From: Blastomussa wellsi
Lineage: Eukaryota; Cnidaria; Anthozoa; Scleractinia; Plerogyridae
Length of the DNA stretch: 64,000 nt
Direction of reading: 5' to 3'
Assembly: GCA_947652115.1 (NCBI GenBank)
Contig: OX393561.1
Span: 43,978,733-44,042,732 of the forward strand
Part shown: positions 21,291 through 32,715 of the stretch, one piece after another
How the letters are laid out: every line of letters begins with the position of its first letter
Numbering within the stretch: position 1 is the stretch's first letter
Made by a program: the position numbers and the translations under genes
Notes under the pieces: generated by a model
The model's database searches: none
The model's input: the letters and a program-made list of their open reading frames with translations, nothing else
Told to the model about the DNA's origin: nothing

Positions 21291-21375
21291 TGTGTGAACC
21301 CAGCTAATTAGTATGCAGCACGAGCTTTTAGATACAAGTTGCTGTTCTGCATACCAAATTAGCTGGGTTCACACA
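21291..21375. mobile_element. Short MITE-like inverted repeat
   Basis: TGTGTGAACCCAGCTAATTA at the left end is complemented by AATTAGCTGGGTTCACACA at the right end, with a spacer of about 30 bp. Confidence 0.65.
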
Positions 21376-23569
21376 GTAAAAAAAAATAATCTTTCTGTAT
21401 GACCTTATCGTCTCTTAGGAAAATAGCGTCTCTTCTGCGAGATTCGAACCGCGTGATCCCTTTTATAGAGGTATGCCCCAAGGGACGTTACATAATCACA
21501 CAAGGACTTAAATATTTTCGTGTTTGTGTAAAACAGAGTGAGTTCATAATATGAGCTCAGATAATACCTGTCTGTTCGTTCCCGCTACGTAAAATGGCAT
21601 AGCTGGAACTGACGTCACGCAGACCCACGCAGTCTTTGGGTCCATTCCTTGTATCTTGCTCTCATTTAGTAAGCACACTCGTAGCACTGTACATTTCTTA
21701 TGCCGTTAACATATTGTCATGAACGAGGTGGCCTCAACTACTTGCCTCAACTATTTACTCGAATAAGCGCCGCCCTCGAATAAGCGCCGCACTTGTGGCG
21801 CGAATAATTAAATAAGCAACGCGGCGCTTATTCGAGTAAATACGGTAGGCGAAATAAATTAAACGATGATGAAAGATGATATAAAAGAAATTACAGATTT
21901 AAACAATAGTGGTGCCTTTAAGTTAGAAAGGATGTTTCACTGATTTATTTACTCAAGCGTTAACACGCAGAGCGCCATCGTTGTGGCTTGCTGTTTACTG
22001 ATTGGGATATTTACCGAGAAAACAGGCGAAGAACCTAGCTTCCATGATCGTAATTTTATTTATTTATTTTTTTTATTTTCCACACAACAGATAACATTAT
22101 TATAATGAGAACAAAAGAGATAGAAAGAATAAAGTTAACAATGGCGAGGAGACCTAAAGGAAACTATGTAGTTCATGTTAATTAGGCCTCCTCAGTTATG
22201 GTTTTACAAGATGAAATCAATAAAGAAGAACATGCCTCATTTCACTGAACCAGGAGTGAAACGAAATTAATAAAATTGTTCTAAACTGGTTAAGTCGTGG
22301 GAAATTCCAACAATGGTGGTTTAGATTTTTCGAAAGAGAAAAAAGGCCTGACGGCTTCTATATAAGGAACAAAACGAAGGTGACAAAAAAGAAAGAAATT
22401 ATTCTCGTCCTCCCGGGAACGTTTTCTCGCCATTTTCAACATTGAGACTGAGTCGCAATTACGCTGTTATTCTGGATCCGAGAAGAATTTTAGAAGGGTT
22501 CTTTAGCAGCTTCAACTTTTTGGTTTAAGGAAATAATTTCTCTGAGAAGAGTACAAATGTCGGCCTAAGTCCAAACGCTTTCAAGGTTACCAAGCATAGC
22601 TAGAGCGGTGACGAAATAGAGTCTGGCGTAATAACGCGGTCACCGTATTATAACGCTGCCTTATTGTCTTTGCAATTGTCACGTACTAGCTGTAGAAACA
22701 AGGTGGCCGTATAAACAGGGTGGCTGTAAGGCGTGGTTTCTCTTCATTTCTCAAATCTTTTATATAATCAATCTAGTTCAAGCAAAGGAAACCACGGCCA
22801 TGACGATAGTTTGGAAATCTGAAATTTTTAGTTTTGTTATTTCTCCGTTTATTCCTTAGTACCCCTCAGTTTTAGCTTCGATTGAAAAAATAAATAAAAC
22901 CTCGTAATTTGTCAAAAATACCCCGCTGCTCGTCGTATTTTCAAAGCAAAGCAGTAAAAATAAACTGGGAAGAACTTAGGAGAGCTTTGAATTAGAAAGA
23001 TTGAGAAGAATCGTAACTGGCAAACCAAGATGTTTCATCCGTTACAGAAGTTCTTCAAATGCCAGTGAATGTTTCCGGGTAAAGTTTCAGCTCAAAATTG
23101 GTTTTGATACCAATTGAAATTGTGAAAGGCCCGATTATCTTTCTGGTAGCAATTTAACGCCACGTAGTAGGATAAACTACAAACGTTTTACTATATTTGT
23201 AACTCTGTTCTAAACACGATACTGTCGTGTTACACGCAGTACAAATATAGAATCGTTAAATTAGTAAAATATTTTATCATATTTTATAGCAAGACATTAC
23301 TTTCCTCTATTTATTCCATTTCCCCACGATTATTCCTTGCAAATAATTTTGAAGGATAAAAACATCGTCCTTTCAGGTTCGTCACAGGGTCTTCAAAAAT
23401 TAAACTCGAACTTTCATTCTATCGTGGCGTCACTTACTTTTTGTAAATGAATCGTAGATGGTGATGATGACGCCATTGAATAACACAAAGTCACCTCATG
23501 TTAAAAAATGTAAAATATTAAACAAAGTAAATGAAAGCCGGAATGGTAAAAAGTGAAATCTTCATACGA

Positions 23570-23815
23570 GCCTAGCGGCCCATCAGGCCGGAGCTCATCC
23601 CGGTTAGACTCTCTGGATGGAATGCTAGTCCATCGACGGGTTACCCCTGGCATTAAATTCGGTAGCCATTTATACACCTGGGTGGAGAGGGGCACTGTGA
23701 GAATAAAGTGGCTTGCCCAAGAATACTGACAAACGATGCCCATGTCGAAGCTCGAACCCGCACCGCCCGATCCGGAGTCCAGCACATTAACCGCCCTCCC
23801 AAATTAGAGAACGGC
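23570..23815 (-). mobile_element. SINE-like repeat, minus strand
   Basis: On the minus strand an A-box-like GGCGGTTAATGTGCTGG is followed by a B-box-like GGTTCGAGCT. The body (CTAGTCCATCGACGGGTTAC, then CACCTGGGTGGAGAGGGGCA read on the plus strand) resembles a conserved SINE domain widespread in marine invertebrates. A related, shorter copy lies at 28866-29005. Confidence 0.55.
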
Positions 23816-24430
23816 TGACTCCGTATCACCTATGGCGTTCCGAGTGAAGGTTCGACCCGTGGTGGGGTATAACTCAGCAAACTGTAAAAGTTGGTCACAA
23901 TTTTAACAGTTAGCTGAGAAATAACACGTTCTGTAACTGATAGCCGGAAGCTGCAAATTTCAGTTATATAAAGCTGAGAAATGGGCTAAAATTTTAACTG
24001 ATAACCAAGAATTCGCCAATTAAGAAATTCAATTTATGACTGAGATTCTAGCACCGCCATCCTAGGCCCGGGTTCGATTCCCAGACCCAGCGTCATACCA
24101 TTTCTCACTTTCATCATCCGCAGTTCAATTATGAATTATTTCATATACTTTACAAACGTAATAAGTTGTATTAAGATTTTATTTTTTAACTGGTTTGAAG
24201 AGGACAAAACTGACGAGAATTAATATTTACCGGGCTTAACCAAGGAGACAACGTGGAACAGGTAAGTTTGCCGGCAACTGCATAAACTGTTTTCAGTTAT
24301 CAGCCATTACTTCACAGAGGTTAATTAGCGGAGCTCTCAGGTGGGAACGCATGAATGGGTTCAAGATGAAAGTGAAGAATGGTCATCAGAGTGAATTTCC
24401 AATTTGAGTAATTGGAAAGAAGCCTGAAAA

Positions 24431-24516
24431 AAATTAGGGATTCAACGGGATTCGAACACGTGACCTCCGCGAATACCGGTGCGATGCTCTACCAACTGAG
24501 CTATGAAGCCACACAT
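24431..24516 (-). tRNA. tRNA-like sequence, probably pseudogene or SINE head
   Basis: On the minus strand the sequence has an acceptor-like GGCTTCA/TGAATCC pair with one mismatch, a D-arm AGCTCAGTTGGTAGAGC and a T-arm region GTTCGAATCCC. The anticodon arm is weak: a GGT triplet (Thr) sits in a loop with C rather than U before it and an extra base in the stem. It is more likely a tRNA-derived pseudogene than a working tRNA. Confidence 0.4.
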
Positions 24517-25571
24517 AGAGAAATAAAAAGTGTTTCTGAGAGCTTATACGAAGGAGGTAGGCGATACTCCGCGAAAATCGTATCATCCAATGTCGAGCGA
24601 TTGATTGTACGTTAAAAAATCAAACTGTAAGCCACATTTTAGTTTACTATTGTACTATGATCTGATAGGTACTAAAAGTAATCAGTTGCGTTTGAAACGT
24701 TTAACGTTTATATTAACTTGTATCTAAGGACATTTTTCGTTAATTGTTTTAGCTTTCTGTACCCCCCACCCCTCCCAACTTGGCTCACGCGTTTCAGCCC
24801 CCCCCCCTCCATTAAAAATCCTTCTGCGCGGGCCTTGCCGAGTGGTGCGCTACTTAACTGGTCAAACAGGTGAAGCTTTTACCCTGATGGTATTAACTCT
24901 TCAGACTCTTATCGTTCGGCCAACGTGTTTACAATGTGCCTTGTTCTGTCATGTTTGTAACCGTATTTTATTTTTACCCTGATAGTTCAACAAACCTTAT
25001 GCTGCATCAAATTTTTTGTATTTTCAGTCTAAAAATATTCATACCTTTTCCTAAACTAATCGTAGACCTGAGAGAACGGGTGATCCACGTCGCCAACTTC
25101 TTTGTTAAATCATACCAGGTATATGCACCGTATTTGATGACCATACAAATAAATAACCTGGCGGAAACGACATTCTGCTGTATTATGTGTCAGTACAAGT
25201 GACCGGTAACAATGGATTGAGGTTGACGATATCAGTCAAATATCCTGGTTATTTCATGGTGATTCACCAATAGGATTAAATATCGTAAACATTCGACACG
25301 TATATATACATTACATAATCTCAGTAAATAATTTAGTGATGTCTACTTATAATGAGATATTTGCAGCGCACTTATAAGCTCTGAAGTAAGAACAGGGGAC
25401 CCAGTTGAAAAGGTGAGAGAAAGTCTAGTCTTCGTTTGATGATAAAAAGAAATGGCTTTTTTCAAAGACAATTTGTTATCAAGTAGTTGTGTGAAAAAAA
25501 TCAAACGAATGTTCCATTTTTACTGACAATGTCTGGTTTCTTTTAATATAGTTTTCCGGTAAGGACAAACC

Positions 25572-27347
25572 ATGAAAGGAACACTGACGCTACTAATATT
25601 AATCGCTTGTCTTTTGGCGTTTGTTGCCTCAAAGAAGCAAGGTAAAGACAAGAAACATCACGCTCCCAACACGCACGAGCACGAATCTCACGGAGCGGAA
25701 CACGAAGAAAGTTCGAGTGGCGTGTAGGGCGCTGGAAAAGGTAAGATTGTAAACGTATAACTTATAGTTCGCTAAATTTTCTTCAGTTCTGATTGGTTTT
25801 AATTAATCACGTGAGAGATACTATCAGCTCTTATAATCCATCAAATATTTTTTCTCGCGCGCGATTGGCCTAAACACGTCACGTGATGTTGGTAAACTGG
25901 GGAATATCTGAGATTATTAAAAACTAGCTATGGTATGTTGAATTTCCTGAGTTTTGATTGGTTTAGAGACAATGGTATATGAGCTCATATACCATTAACC
26001 TACAAATATGGTAGGAGTACGCGTAAAATAATGCATTTTTCGTAATGCTTGTTGGATACGAGATGGCTATCATATCCAACGCACGCTCGTGGAATAATTG
26101 TTAATTATTATTCAACAAATTGTCATGTTGCCCATATATGGTCATTATGCTCTCGATATCCGTCAACTGCAGCTGACAGATATTCTGCGGTATACGTCAA
26201 GTAGTGATTATTCGATTAAAGTCTCACAAAGCGCCGCATAACGGCAACTTTTCTAACTGTAAAATGCTCTTCGTTGGCAATTTGTTGAATAATAAAATAA
26301 TTATCCTGCTCAATCTTGTGGAATATCGGCTGGAGCGGAACTACGCGGCCTACGGCCTCGTTGGTTAAGTATCAGGCGATATTCCGCCCGACTTCGCAGG
26401 ATAATTGTTAAATATAACCCAAGCGATATTCCCCAGGTTTTGAATTTTGAGATTTATTTTCGCACGTTTAGTTTTCATCCCGAGTAAAGTGTTCGTTTGA
26501 ATAGAACTGAACCTTTTGAACAGCATGAAAATATTTTGAACACCTACATGCAGTTTAGGTGTTAAATATGCTCGGATATTTGCCCTTGGACATTATTTGT
26601 TCCTCTAAGCTCACTGTTTTCCTCGAGCATGTCGAGCTTTGATAATGTCTACGTACAAATATCCGAGCACATTTCCGCGCCAAATTGAGGCTATTGAGCC
26701 TATTGTTTATATACCTTTTAAAGGAGCTATGTCACGGTTTGTGCTTTTTGAAAAATTTAGCGTAATTTTTTTAAATCCGTGATTCGTTATCTATCTCAAT
26801 CGTCTCCATCCTGTTCCTTTTTGATTTAGTATCACCTCTTTGTTGATTTTCTCCCTTAGGTTTCCTATACTTTTAGAGTAATTTGGTTCGTCACAAGAAA
26901 ATGATTAAAAATATCGTGAAAGTAGCTCCTTCAAGTTGGAAAATGCCACTTTGAATATTTACCCCATGCAAGTACTCTTTATATTTTTTTCAACGACAAA
27001 AGGGGATAGAAACCGAACGACGTTTAAGCTGAATAGGTATTTCTATCAAAGTGAATATAATATTTATGGAAAATAATAAATATTTTCATTTCGCATTTTG
27101 TTTTACAGACACAAAGGATGCTTCTCTTGGTCATCCTTCTCCCTACCCCTACCCGTATCCGTCTCCCTACCCCTACCCATCCCGCGCGCCCCTACCCTAC
27201 CCCGGCGTCCCGCACCCAGAGGACGACGAACCACGGAACTCCTACCGACAGAAAAAGAAGAATAACGAAAAAGAAAAGACGAAGCCGAAGGAGGATAAAA
27301 GTAAAGATGATGAAACCAAGAATAACAAGGAAGAACATAAAAACTGA
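25572..27347 (+). pseudogene. Secreted Pro-Tyr repeat protein, copy 2, with in-frame TAG
   Basis: Exon 1 is 25572-25740 and exon 2 is 27109-27347; donor (AAAAG|GTAAGA) and acceptor (TTTACAG|ACACAAAGG) are phase 1 as in copy 1. It has a signal peptide (MKGTLTLLILIACLLAFVAS), a His/charged segment (HAPNTHEHESHG), then PYPYPYPSPYPYPS repeats and a Lys/Glu tail. In exon 1, codon 52 is TAG (25725-25727), at the place where copy 1 has TCG in its Gly/Ser linker. Translation would stop after 51 residues, before the repeats. The second exon is still open and well ordered, so the loss looks recent, or the base may be a sequencing error or an allele. A short secreted peptide is another possibility. Confidence 0.72.
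25836..26715. repeat. Dispersed repeat B, copy 1
   Basis: Shares an ordered block with 51629-52320 (ATAATCCATCAAATATTTTT, GGGGAATATCTGAGATTATT, CAAGCGATATTCCCCAGG, GAGATTTATTTTCGCACG) and partly with 58108-58345. It contains the palindrome at 25971-25996 and ends in a hairpin built on ATATGCTCGGATATTTG (26566-26680). Confidence 0.7.
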
Positions 27348-27934
27348 AAGAGGCTATAGAGGCAAGCCAGACGGCTATCTAAGTAATTCAGACTGACATC
27401 ATGTAAATCAAGAAGCTTTTACACGGATTCCCTTTTTTTTCGCAACCCAATCTATTTTGTTGCAATTATGCCTTCCATTTACACAGAGACGATGGAATAA
27501 TCATTAGGAAGTTAAAGTGCCTATGAAATGAAAAAATGAGCTTTTGAAAAATAAGCCTATTTGAAAGGCCTTAACAAATGAAGGAAAATGGCGTTTTCCT
27601 TTTTGTGATATCTCCTCTCGTTCCAGAGATATTCAAGATTTTAATATTATGCAAATTAGGTACTGATGATGTCATAAGGTGTGATAGGTTGGGTGTAAAA
27701 ACACAAAATATGGCATATCTCTGCAACTAATTATGCAATGCAATTGGAACTTTGCAAGCACATTGCACCATAAGAAATACACCTCTTGATACATATTTTG
27801 ATGTTGCTATGGCAACAATCTTGGTTCCAGTCTCTTTCCTCTTTAAATCAAATATTACTTATTTGTGACTGTATATGGCAAATGATTGATCCCATTTAAA
27901 GCATGCACAAAGCCCATATTGCACTAGTTCTCCA

Positions 27935-28467
27935 AACCAAACCTCAACCCATCAGGGCGTAGCACTTAGTACCCCAAACCTCAACCCCTCAGGGCATAGC
28001 ACTTAGTACCCCAAACCTCAACCCCTCAGGGCGTAGCACTTAGTACCCCAAACCTCAACCCCTCAGGGCGTAGCACTTAGTACCCAAAACCTCAACCCCT
28101 CAGGGCGTGTAGCACTTAGTACCCCAAACCTCAACCCCTCGGGGCGTAGCACTTAGTACCCCAAACCTCAACCCCTCGGGGCGTACCACTTAGTACCCCA
28201 AACCTCAACCCCTCGGGGCGTAGCACTTAGTACCCCAAACCTCAACCCCTCGGGGCGTAGCACTTAGTACCCCAAACCTCAACCCCTCAGGGCGTAGCAC
28301 TTAGTACCCCAAACCTCAACCCCTCTGGGCGTAGCACTTAGTACCCCAAACCTCAACCCCGCTGGGCGTAGCACTTAGTACCCCAAACCTCAACCCCTCG
28401 GGGCGTACCACTTAGTACCCCAAACCTCAACCCCTCAGGGCGTAGCACTTAGTACCCAAAACCTCAC
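27935..28467. repeat. 37-bp minisatellite, about 14 copies
   Basis: The unit reads CCCCAAACCTCAACCCCTCA followed by GGGCGTAGCACTTAGTA. Copies differ by one or two bases (CAGGG, CGGGG or CTGGG; TAGC or TACC), and one copy has a 2-bp insertion. There are no unique spacers, so it is a tandem array and not CRISPR. Confidence 0.93.
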
Positions 28468-28683
28468 TTTTGTATCATTTTAAACAAGATGTCTTAAACT
28501 CACGAATCAAGAAATAAACGACTAATGTAAACGTATCAAGTGGAATGTGACTTTCCTATGTTAGCTGTGTTTTGTTAAAATTTCGTCCATTGAGATTCTG
28601 AAAGCTGTTTAAGACATTGTATCAAGTTTGAAATAATTTGGAATAAAAGGTCAACAACATTCAATTTTATCTTCTCTTCAATG

Positions 28684-28862
28684 AAAAAAGGAAAATGAAT
28701 TCGCCTTGTTTTGTTTGTGCCATCTTTTTTCCTATTTGATGGCTTTTGGGACACTTGATGTCAGTTTGTATTTGAGGTAAAAACCTCAATTTCTTCCAAA
28801 AACAATCAAATGCGCCAAAAAGATAACACAAACAAAATAAGCCGGATGAATTTTCCCTTTCT
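28684..28862. mobile_element. MITE-like element with about 60-bp inverted arms
   Basis: The left arm (AAAAAGGAAAATGAATTCGC) and right arm (ending ATGAATTTTCCCTTT) are near-complements and include TTGTTTGTGCCATCTTTTT and AAAAAGATAACACAAAC. Confidence 0.65.
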
Positions 28863-28865
28863 CAT

Positions 28866-29005
28866 GCTAGGATACTAGTCCTTCGCAGGATTACTCCAGC
28901 AGTAAATTCACCGGTACCCATTCATGTGTCTTGCCCAAGAACACAACGTAGAGCCTGGCCAGAGCTCGAACCTGGACCTTTCGACCCGGAGTTTAGAACA
29001 CTACT
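28866..29005 (-). mobile_element. SINE-like repeat fragment, minus strand
   Basis: GATACTAGTCCTTCGCAGGA, TCTTGCCCAAGAACACAAC and GCTCGAACCTGGACC parallel the copy at 23570-23815 in the same order and strand. Confidence 0.5.
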
Positions 29006-29027
29006 GGATCTATTCTTTGTTTTCATG

Positions 29028-29497
29028 TGACATCATAAAATTCTGAAATCAAAATTCGTTAGGCCTGCTAAATTTTCGTTGCCACTAGGTGCAAGGCTGA
29101 CTTAAAATACATCTTTTAGCAAATTTTCAGTTCGATAGTACCCTTCGTTTTAAAAACAGAACATCTTGAATATTTGAGTTCTCGGCCGTGTGTGACATCA
29201 AGCTGAGAACCGTGACAAAACTGTTTTGTTTAGAAAAAGCCTATCCTTTCAATTTTCAGGTGTTTGAACATTTCAGGTATGATAAGTGGTTTTTATGTGT
29301 AAGTATAAGAGCTCATAAGCCAAAAGTAGTCGCTATTATAGCACAATTGAATTCCAGATGGTTTCGCGTACATCACGGCGGCCATATTTGTGTCCCTCAG
29401 AAGGACACAAATATGGCGCCTCCATACTAAGCTTTGTAAATTTGCATAGAACGTTTCGGCAAATAACTCGTGAACGGGACACCGCACAGGCCTGAGG
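29028..29497. repeat. Dispersed repeat A, uninterrupted copy
   Basis: Matches 51345-51620 plus 52318-52440 (GGCCTGCTAAATTTT, CACAAGTTTCC-like words, TTTCGGCAAATAACTC). An inner hairpin pairs GCCATATTTGTGTCC (29381-29395) with GGACACAAATATGGC (29403-29417). Confidence 0.65.
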
Positions 29498-29638
29498 GTT
29501 GGAGAACTTTTTTACTTTTTTATCATCTATACTGTATGAAATTCTAAGCTTTTGTAGATGAATTGTTTTGAATTTAGTTTTTGATAGCGTGACATTGAAA
29601 ACCACCAATAGGTCACGTGACCGGATTGAAAAGTCAAC

Positions 29639-29848
29639 GGATAAATTTTGGAAATCAAAAACTGTTTTCAGAAATCAAACGGATAAAGTTTGGAAATCAA
29701 AAACTCACTTCAGAAATCAAACGGATAAATTTTGGAAATCAAACACTCATTTCAGAAATCAAGTGGATAAATTTTGGAAATGAAACACTCATTTTAGAAA
29801 TCAAACGGAAATATTTTGGAAATCAAAAACTGGTTTCAGAAATAAATT
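29639..29848. repeat. 42-bp tandem repeat, five copies
   Basis: The unit is GGATAAATTTTGGAAATCAA followed by AAACTCATTTCAGAAATCAAAC, repeated exactly five times in 210 bp with a few substitutions. The unit length is 14 codons, so one frame stays open (DKFWKSKTHFRNQ); I treat this as a by-product, not as evidence of a gene. Confidence 0.9.
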
Positions 29849-29976
29849 ACAAAACTACCATGGTAAAAAGTGAATGAATGTTCAGTTATTTTCTAAAAAG
29901 AGAAAAATCTAAATAAATTAGCTACAAAAATAAGACATAAAATACGAAGAAACGAAAACCTCGAGAACTCGTGATG

Positions 29977-30316
29977 AACGGTTGTTTACCATTTACCCAA
30001 AAAATCCGGAAATCCCGGATTGAATGTAAATGGAAGACTATTTTGCCTCCCCAAACGGAAATTTTCTCGGGAAAACGGGATTTCTTGAAAGGTAGTCCAA
30101 AATTCCCAAACGGAATTTCCGAACGGAAAATGTGCTTACCATTTGCCGATCGCCACAACCTCCAGGCCCTACGCCAATAACTCGCCCTTGGCTTTCTCGG
30201 TAAGTTGGGTCTGTTTTGTAAATGGAACACGTCATTCCCAAACGGAGGACTTTTGCTTTCCATTTGCACAAACCGTCGACCAACCGGTTTCCCCGTGTAA
30301 ATGGTAAGCAACCGTT
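29977..30316. mobile_element. Non-autonomous DNA element, about 340 bp
   Basis: Ends are AACGGTTGTTTACCATTTAC and its near-complement (GTAAATGGTAAGCAACCGTT). The interior repeats CCCAAACGGA and CCATTTGC words. The target duplication is not clear. Confidence 0.6.
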
Positions 30317-30460
30317 ATATCATTGCGCGTGCGGTTAGTTTTTCCGCGTTGTCCCAACCCCAACTTGTCTCCACTAACCCACTACACCACCCGGCTGAAT
30401 TCCCGCTCTCTCCGGTCTGGAAACTTGCGCCTAAGTCTGGGAACAAGCTTTGAATCCAAG

Positions 30461-32684
30461 ATGGCGGATTTCAAGAGAGGTTTTTCTATTTTCTGTTTAG
30501 CCTTTGCTTTCCGCTTAATTCTCATTCACAGTCCAGTTAAAGATTGGCTTGTTAACCGAATAGAGCTTTCAACACCACTAACTGCCTGGAACAGAGGTAT
30601 GCTCTCAAACATATCTGTAATTTAAAACTCGTTGAAACTCCTTCGGTCCGTCCCTACAGTATTGGGCCCAGTTCTCGTCCACCAAAAACAAAACAGGGAC
30701 TCGAAATTTCACATACAACTTGCTTCAGCATTCAGTTTACACATGGAAAGCTATCTACAGCTCAACACTGTTTTCGCCCGAGCAATAACGAAAATAGAGG
30801 CTCCGTTCGCAGGCCCAGTTATCGGCCACAAAAAGTGTGCACGAATTCTCCTTCGTAACAAAGGCTAAATACTTTTTTAATAATAAAACTCTTTTAAACC
30901 TCCGATATGATGTTTCTATCGCAAATTATGTTCAAGGTCTTTTCTTGATTTAGAAAACAAAGTTCGTAGAAGCACACCTAATTTTTCTCTTAAGATGCGC
31001 GCAATCAAAAGGGTTGGCTGCTAAAGATACGAGTTTAGTCGAAGCTCAGTCTTGTAGTAGACATTTATTGGCACAACCCTTTTTTTCTTCCATTTAGAGC
31101 TTAGTTGCAATTGATTTGATGCAAATAATTCTTGAAAATCAAGAAGTTGGGTGATTGCGAACAGGGTGACCGAGAATAGGCAAATACGCAAGAGTTGGAA
31201 CGAAATATTACGGGATGTGCTTAGGCCAAAGAATAAAATAGTATCAGGGCCCCAAAAAATACCTCGTCCGGTCGTCCAGGACAAGTAGATTTTCCCTTTG
31301 GGCAAGTAACTTTCTCTCCTTCCTTGCCCAACGGGCAAGGACCCAGGCAAGCCATTCGCCGACTAAATTTTTGATAACAATTTTGAGAAGAAAAGGTAAG
31401 CTTAAGGCTCAAGGGTAATCAAGTGTTTAGATGAAGCTTGACGAAAATTACAATTTATAGCATTGTTTTGAAAGTGATCAGCACTAAGAGGACTACAGTC
31501 AAGATGGGTTTATTACATTAAAACATGCCTGTAGTTTGACTTCCATTCTTGGGTTCATGAATTATTAATGAGTTTGAAAACTTGGGCAAGTGGGGAAGTG
31601 CCCCGGGCAAGCAAAATTTGAGGGTTACTTGCCCAACGGGCAAGGTGGAATTCAAATATTTTTCGAGCCCTGTGGTATAACCTTCGCGTCGACTCAAACT
31701 TTTAGTGCCCAGCAGCAACTGGAAAGCCACCACTCGAAATGATGAAACTAGACACATCAATTAATCTTCTGAAATAGTCTTTTTGTATTGAAATTTATTT
31801 TTGGCATGAAAAAGATTGCTTTGAATGCCAAGTGGCCATCTGGGCCCAGCCGAGAACTGGGCCAATGGCATGCAACATTAATGTCATTTCAAAATATAAC
31901 TTCCCGTTTCTGTGACGCTTTGTCAATTATTGAGACGTTTTTTACTTGGAAAATGCTGACGAGCTCTCCAGGAACTAAATTACTATGAACGGCATTAAAG
32001 TATATAAAGAAAAAAGAAAGAAAACTTTGCCGCCATGTGCTCAGAAATGTACAAAATTATAAAACGCATGTGCAGAGCGATTGTTTTTGCTAATGAAACT
32101 TATTGTTTTGTGGCGTTCTCGTTGCCGTTGCTGTCCTAGTTGCTAAAACTCTCTTTTATTGACTTGTCATTCATATTTGGACATTGGGCTATGCCGTTTA
32201 AAATCTACACCCCCTGTTGGAGATAGGTCTTTCAGTCTAACCCCTAAAGTAATCCTTTCGGAAACGTCCTCATCCCTGCATAAATCCATTAAAATTGCCT
32301 TAACCTGTAAAGAAATCTGTTAAAAAATATCCATACCCATATCACATGTGGCATCTTGGAATTCAGAGGGAGGGGGGGGTGTTTCTTGGACTGGAATTCT
32401 GAAGGCATGGGGGAGTTTCAGGTCTGAATTTCCAGAGGGAGGGGACGGTGAAATCTGTTGATTTTTCTTGTGCGTAAATCAGTGTTTAGGTCAGCTCTGT
32501 GCTAAATTAATTGCTTAGTACATTTACTTGTGCAAAAAATGTTCCTGCAGAAGATATCAAATGAGAACCATAATAGTTTATGGTTTCCTATTTTGTCGAG
32601 AGATGGCTTGAGAAAAAATGGCAATTTTTCAATCCACTTCCATCCTTGGCATCTGTAACAATGGACGTCAGTAAATGGTTTCAA

Positions 32685-32715
<31 letters not shown>

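Larger units (their letters stand above)
20425..25571. other. Intergenic between the two Pro-Tyr genes; repeats only
   Basis: Apart from the listed MITEs, SINE-like and tRNA-like pieces I see no gene. Positions 20989-21037 hold a short hairpin (CTCGTCCCCAG...CTGGGGATCGAG). Positions 21764-21842 repeat CGAATAAGCGCC in both orientations. Confidence 0.45.
27348..30460. other. Intergenic, satellite- and repeat-rich
   Basis: No gene is recognised between the second Pro-Tyr gene and PIGU. The stretch holds the minisatellite, MITE-like units, a SINE-like copy, repeat A and the 42-bp tandem repeat listed separately. The remainder is unassigned AT-rich sequence. Confidence 0.5.

Noticed and set aside
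21440..21475. tRNA on the minus strand (GCGGTTCGAATCTCGC)
   Set aside because: Only a T-arm-like piece; no D-arm or acceptor partner upstream.
25725..25727. TAG in the second Pro-Tyr gene as an alternative splice donor (GGC|GTGTAG)
   Set aside because: Using it would give phase 0 and put exon 2 in a frame without the PYP repeats; the downstream GTAAGA donor matches copy 1 in phase.
27935..28467. CRISPR-like array
   Set aside because: Units abut with no unique spacers; the setting is a eukaryotic genome with a plain minisatellite.
29568..29783. 71-codon frame over the 42-bp repeats
   Set aside because: It exists because the unit length is a multiple of three; the frame starts and ends without signals.
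31221..31760. Two minus-strand frames with LPVGQ and PLGKEG repeats
   Set aside because: They derive from repeated CTTGCCCAACGGGCAAGG words in an intron of PIGU; no supporting splice or domain evidence.
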